Origin: Streptomyces zagrosensis
Lineage (GTDB): Bacteria > Actinomycetota > Actinomycetes > Streptomycetales > Streptomycetaceae
DNA: 64,000 nt
Assembly: GCF_014203645.1 (NCBI RefSeq)
Contig: NZ_JACHJL010000017.1
Coordinates: 62,001-126,000, forward strand
Direction: 5' to 3'
The notes under the pieces are model-generated. The model saw nothing but the letters and a program-made list of their open reading frames with translations, had not been told where the DNA came from and did no database searches. Shown here piece after piece: positions 63,472-64,000 of this stretch. Numbering within the stretch: position 1 is the first letter of the stretch; the number at the start of each line of letters is the position of its first letter. The position numbers were made by a program, and so were the translations under genes.

Positions 63472-64000
63472 GTGGGTGGCTCCAGGCTTGCCGGGCTGGG
63501 GTTCGCCGAGGAGTGTCCATTTTACTTTCAGTGCCGTGCCGGTGCACAGGGGGCGCTGTCCCTCAACACCAAACAGAAACTGCACGACAGGCTGCTGGGC
63601 GAACTGCGTGGACAGCAACACACTTTGCTGTACTGGGCACAGCTGGCCGACCTCACCGCCCAAGGAGAGCCGGCTCCCTGGCAGTTCAACGGCCAGGCCA
63701 AAGAGCGACTCGCCAAGGCGACATCACAACTGCGCAGCACCGTCAACATCACGAGAAACTCGCTCAACACCACGCGTGAGGGGCTCCCCACAACCGATGC
63801 CGATACAGGCCCGGATGAAGGGAAGCTTCACGAAATCCTGCGCGGACGATGCGTATCCGCACCCCGCCCGCCCTACCACCGCACCGCCGATCCCGTCGTC
63901 CTGGTGCTCGGCACCAAGCCCGGCACCGCAGGATCCGCCACCACCATCCGCTGCCGCCTGCGCAGCGAACTGCCCCCACCGCAGGACGCACCGAAGTGGA
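63472..64000 (+). CDS. Incomplete ORF running off the right edge
   Basis: The frame reads LNTKQKLHDRLLGELRGQQH, LLYWAQLADLTAQGEPAPWQ, VNITRNSLNTTREGLPTTDA and VVLVLGTKPGTAGSATTIRC without a stop up to base 64000. GTG 63472 is the first start codon in frame, though the first 25 codons look non-coding, so the true start may be later. Function unknown. Confidence 0.5.
   Translation, partial: MGGSRLAGLGFAEECPFYFQCRAGAQGALSLNTKQKLHDRLLGELRGQQHTLLYWAQLADLTAQGEPAPWQFNGQAKERLAKATSQLRSTVNITRNSLNTTREGLPTTDADTGPDEGKLHEILRGRCVSAPRPPYHRTADPVVLVLGTKPGTAGSATTIRCRLRSELPPPQDAPKW

Overview
The window is high-GC DNA with strong G/C third-position bias, Streptomyces-type gene families (AfsR/SARP regulator, CsbD, TetR/LacI regulators, DnaB-N proteins) and rare TTA codons. 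It almost certainly comes from a Streptomyces or close relative. The mosaic of decayed transposases, an integrase stump, serine-recombinase pieces, group II intron stubs and many frameshifted genes points to accessory DNA: a chromosome arm, a large plasmid or nested integrative elements. Gene assignments rest on motifs read by eye; no database search was possible.

Layout. 0-2.7 kb: a small ORF, a SufS-like cysteine desulfurase and a coupled methyltransferase. 2.9-8.0 kb: debris of IS3, IS110 and IS1380 elements and a tyrosine recombinase, with a degenerate serine-type tRNA, a small membrane protein and an intact secreted ricin-type lectin carrying two TTA codons. 8.0-22.1 kb: a probable catabolic regulon. 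It holds a LacI regulator, an RsbW-like kinase, a broken PobA-like monooxygenase, a Tat-exported carboxylesterase, a complete Dpp/Opp-type ABC importer (one subunit is a permease-ATPase fusion) and two translationally coupled hydrolases. A palindrome of the GTAACACGTGTTAC type lies before several of these genes and overlaps the -35 box of the importer promoter, so LacI-controlled uptake and hydrolysis of an ester or acyl compound is a reasonable model.

22.2-28.7 kb: regulator fragments, then an intact SARP regulator followed by an O-methyltransferase, and a frameshifted hypothetical gene. 28.7-40 kb: a symmetric block. Serine-recombinase fragment, dehalogenase/epoxide-hydrolase-like enzyme and TetR regulator occur in mirror order at the two ends. 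Between them lie two 4,5-dihydroxyphthalate-decarboxylase-like genes (one frameshifted), a coupled unknown gene with a nonsense codon, an SDR lacking catalytic residues, a secreted beta-propeller and a third TetR gene with two operator palindromes.

40-51 kb: a group II intron reverse transcriptase with a Trp-to-stop change, a second intron stub, small hypotheticals, a coiled-coil protein, an HU-like protein, CsbD, IS1182 and IS110 debris, a secreted PGRS-like glycine-rich protein and a secreted lipase. 51-54 kb: a hemC paralogue converging on an acyl-adenylate ligase. 54-64 kb: a zinc-finger microprotein, a large membrane protein, a PD-(D/E)XK nuclease-like protein, and a coupled operon of PAPS-reductase-like enzyme, C5-cytosine methyltransferase and DnaB-N protein typical of phage or integrative-element DNA, with an incomplete ORF at the right edge.
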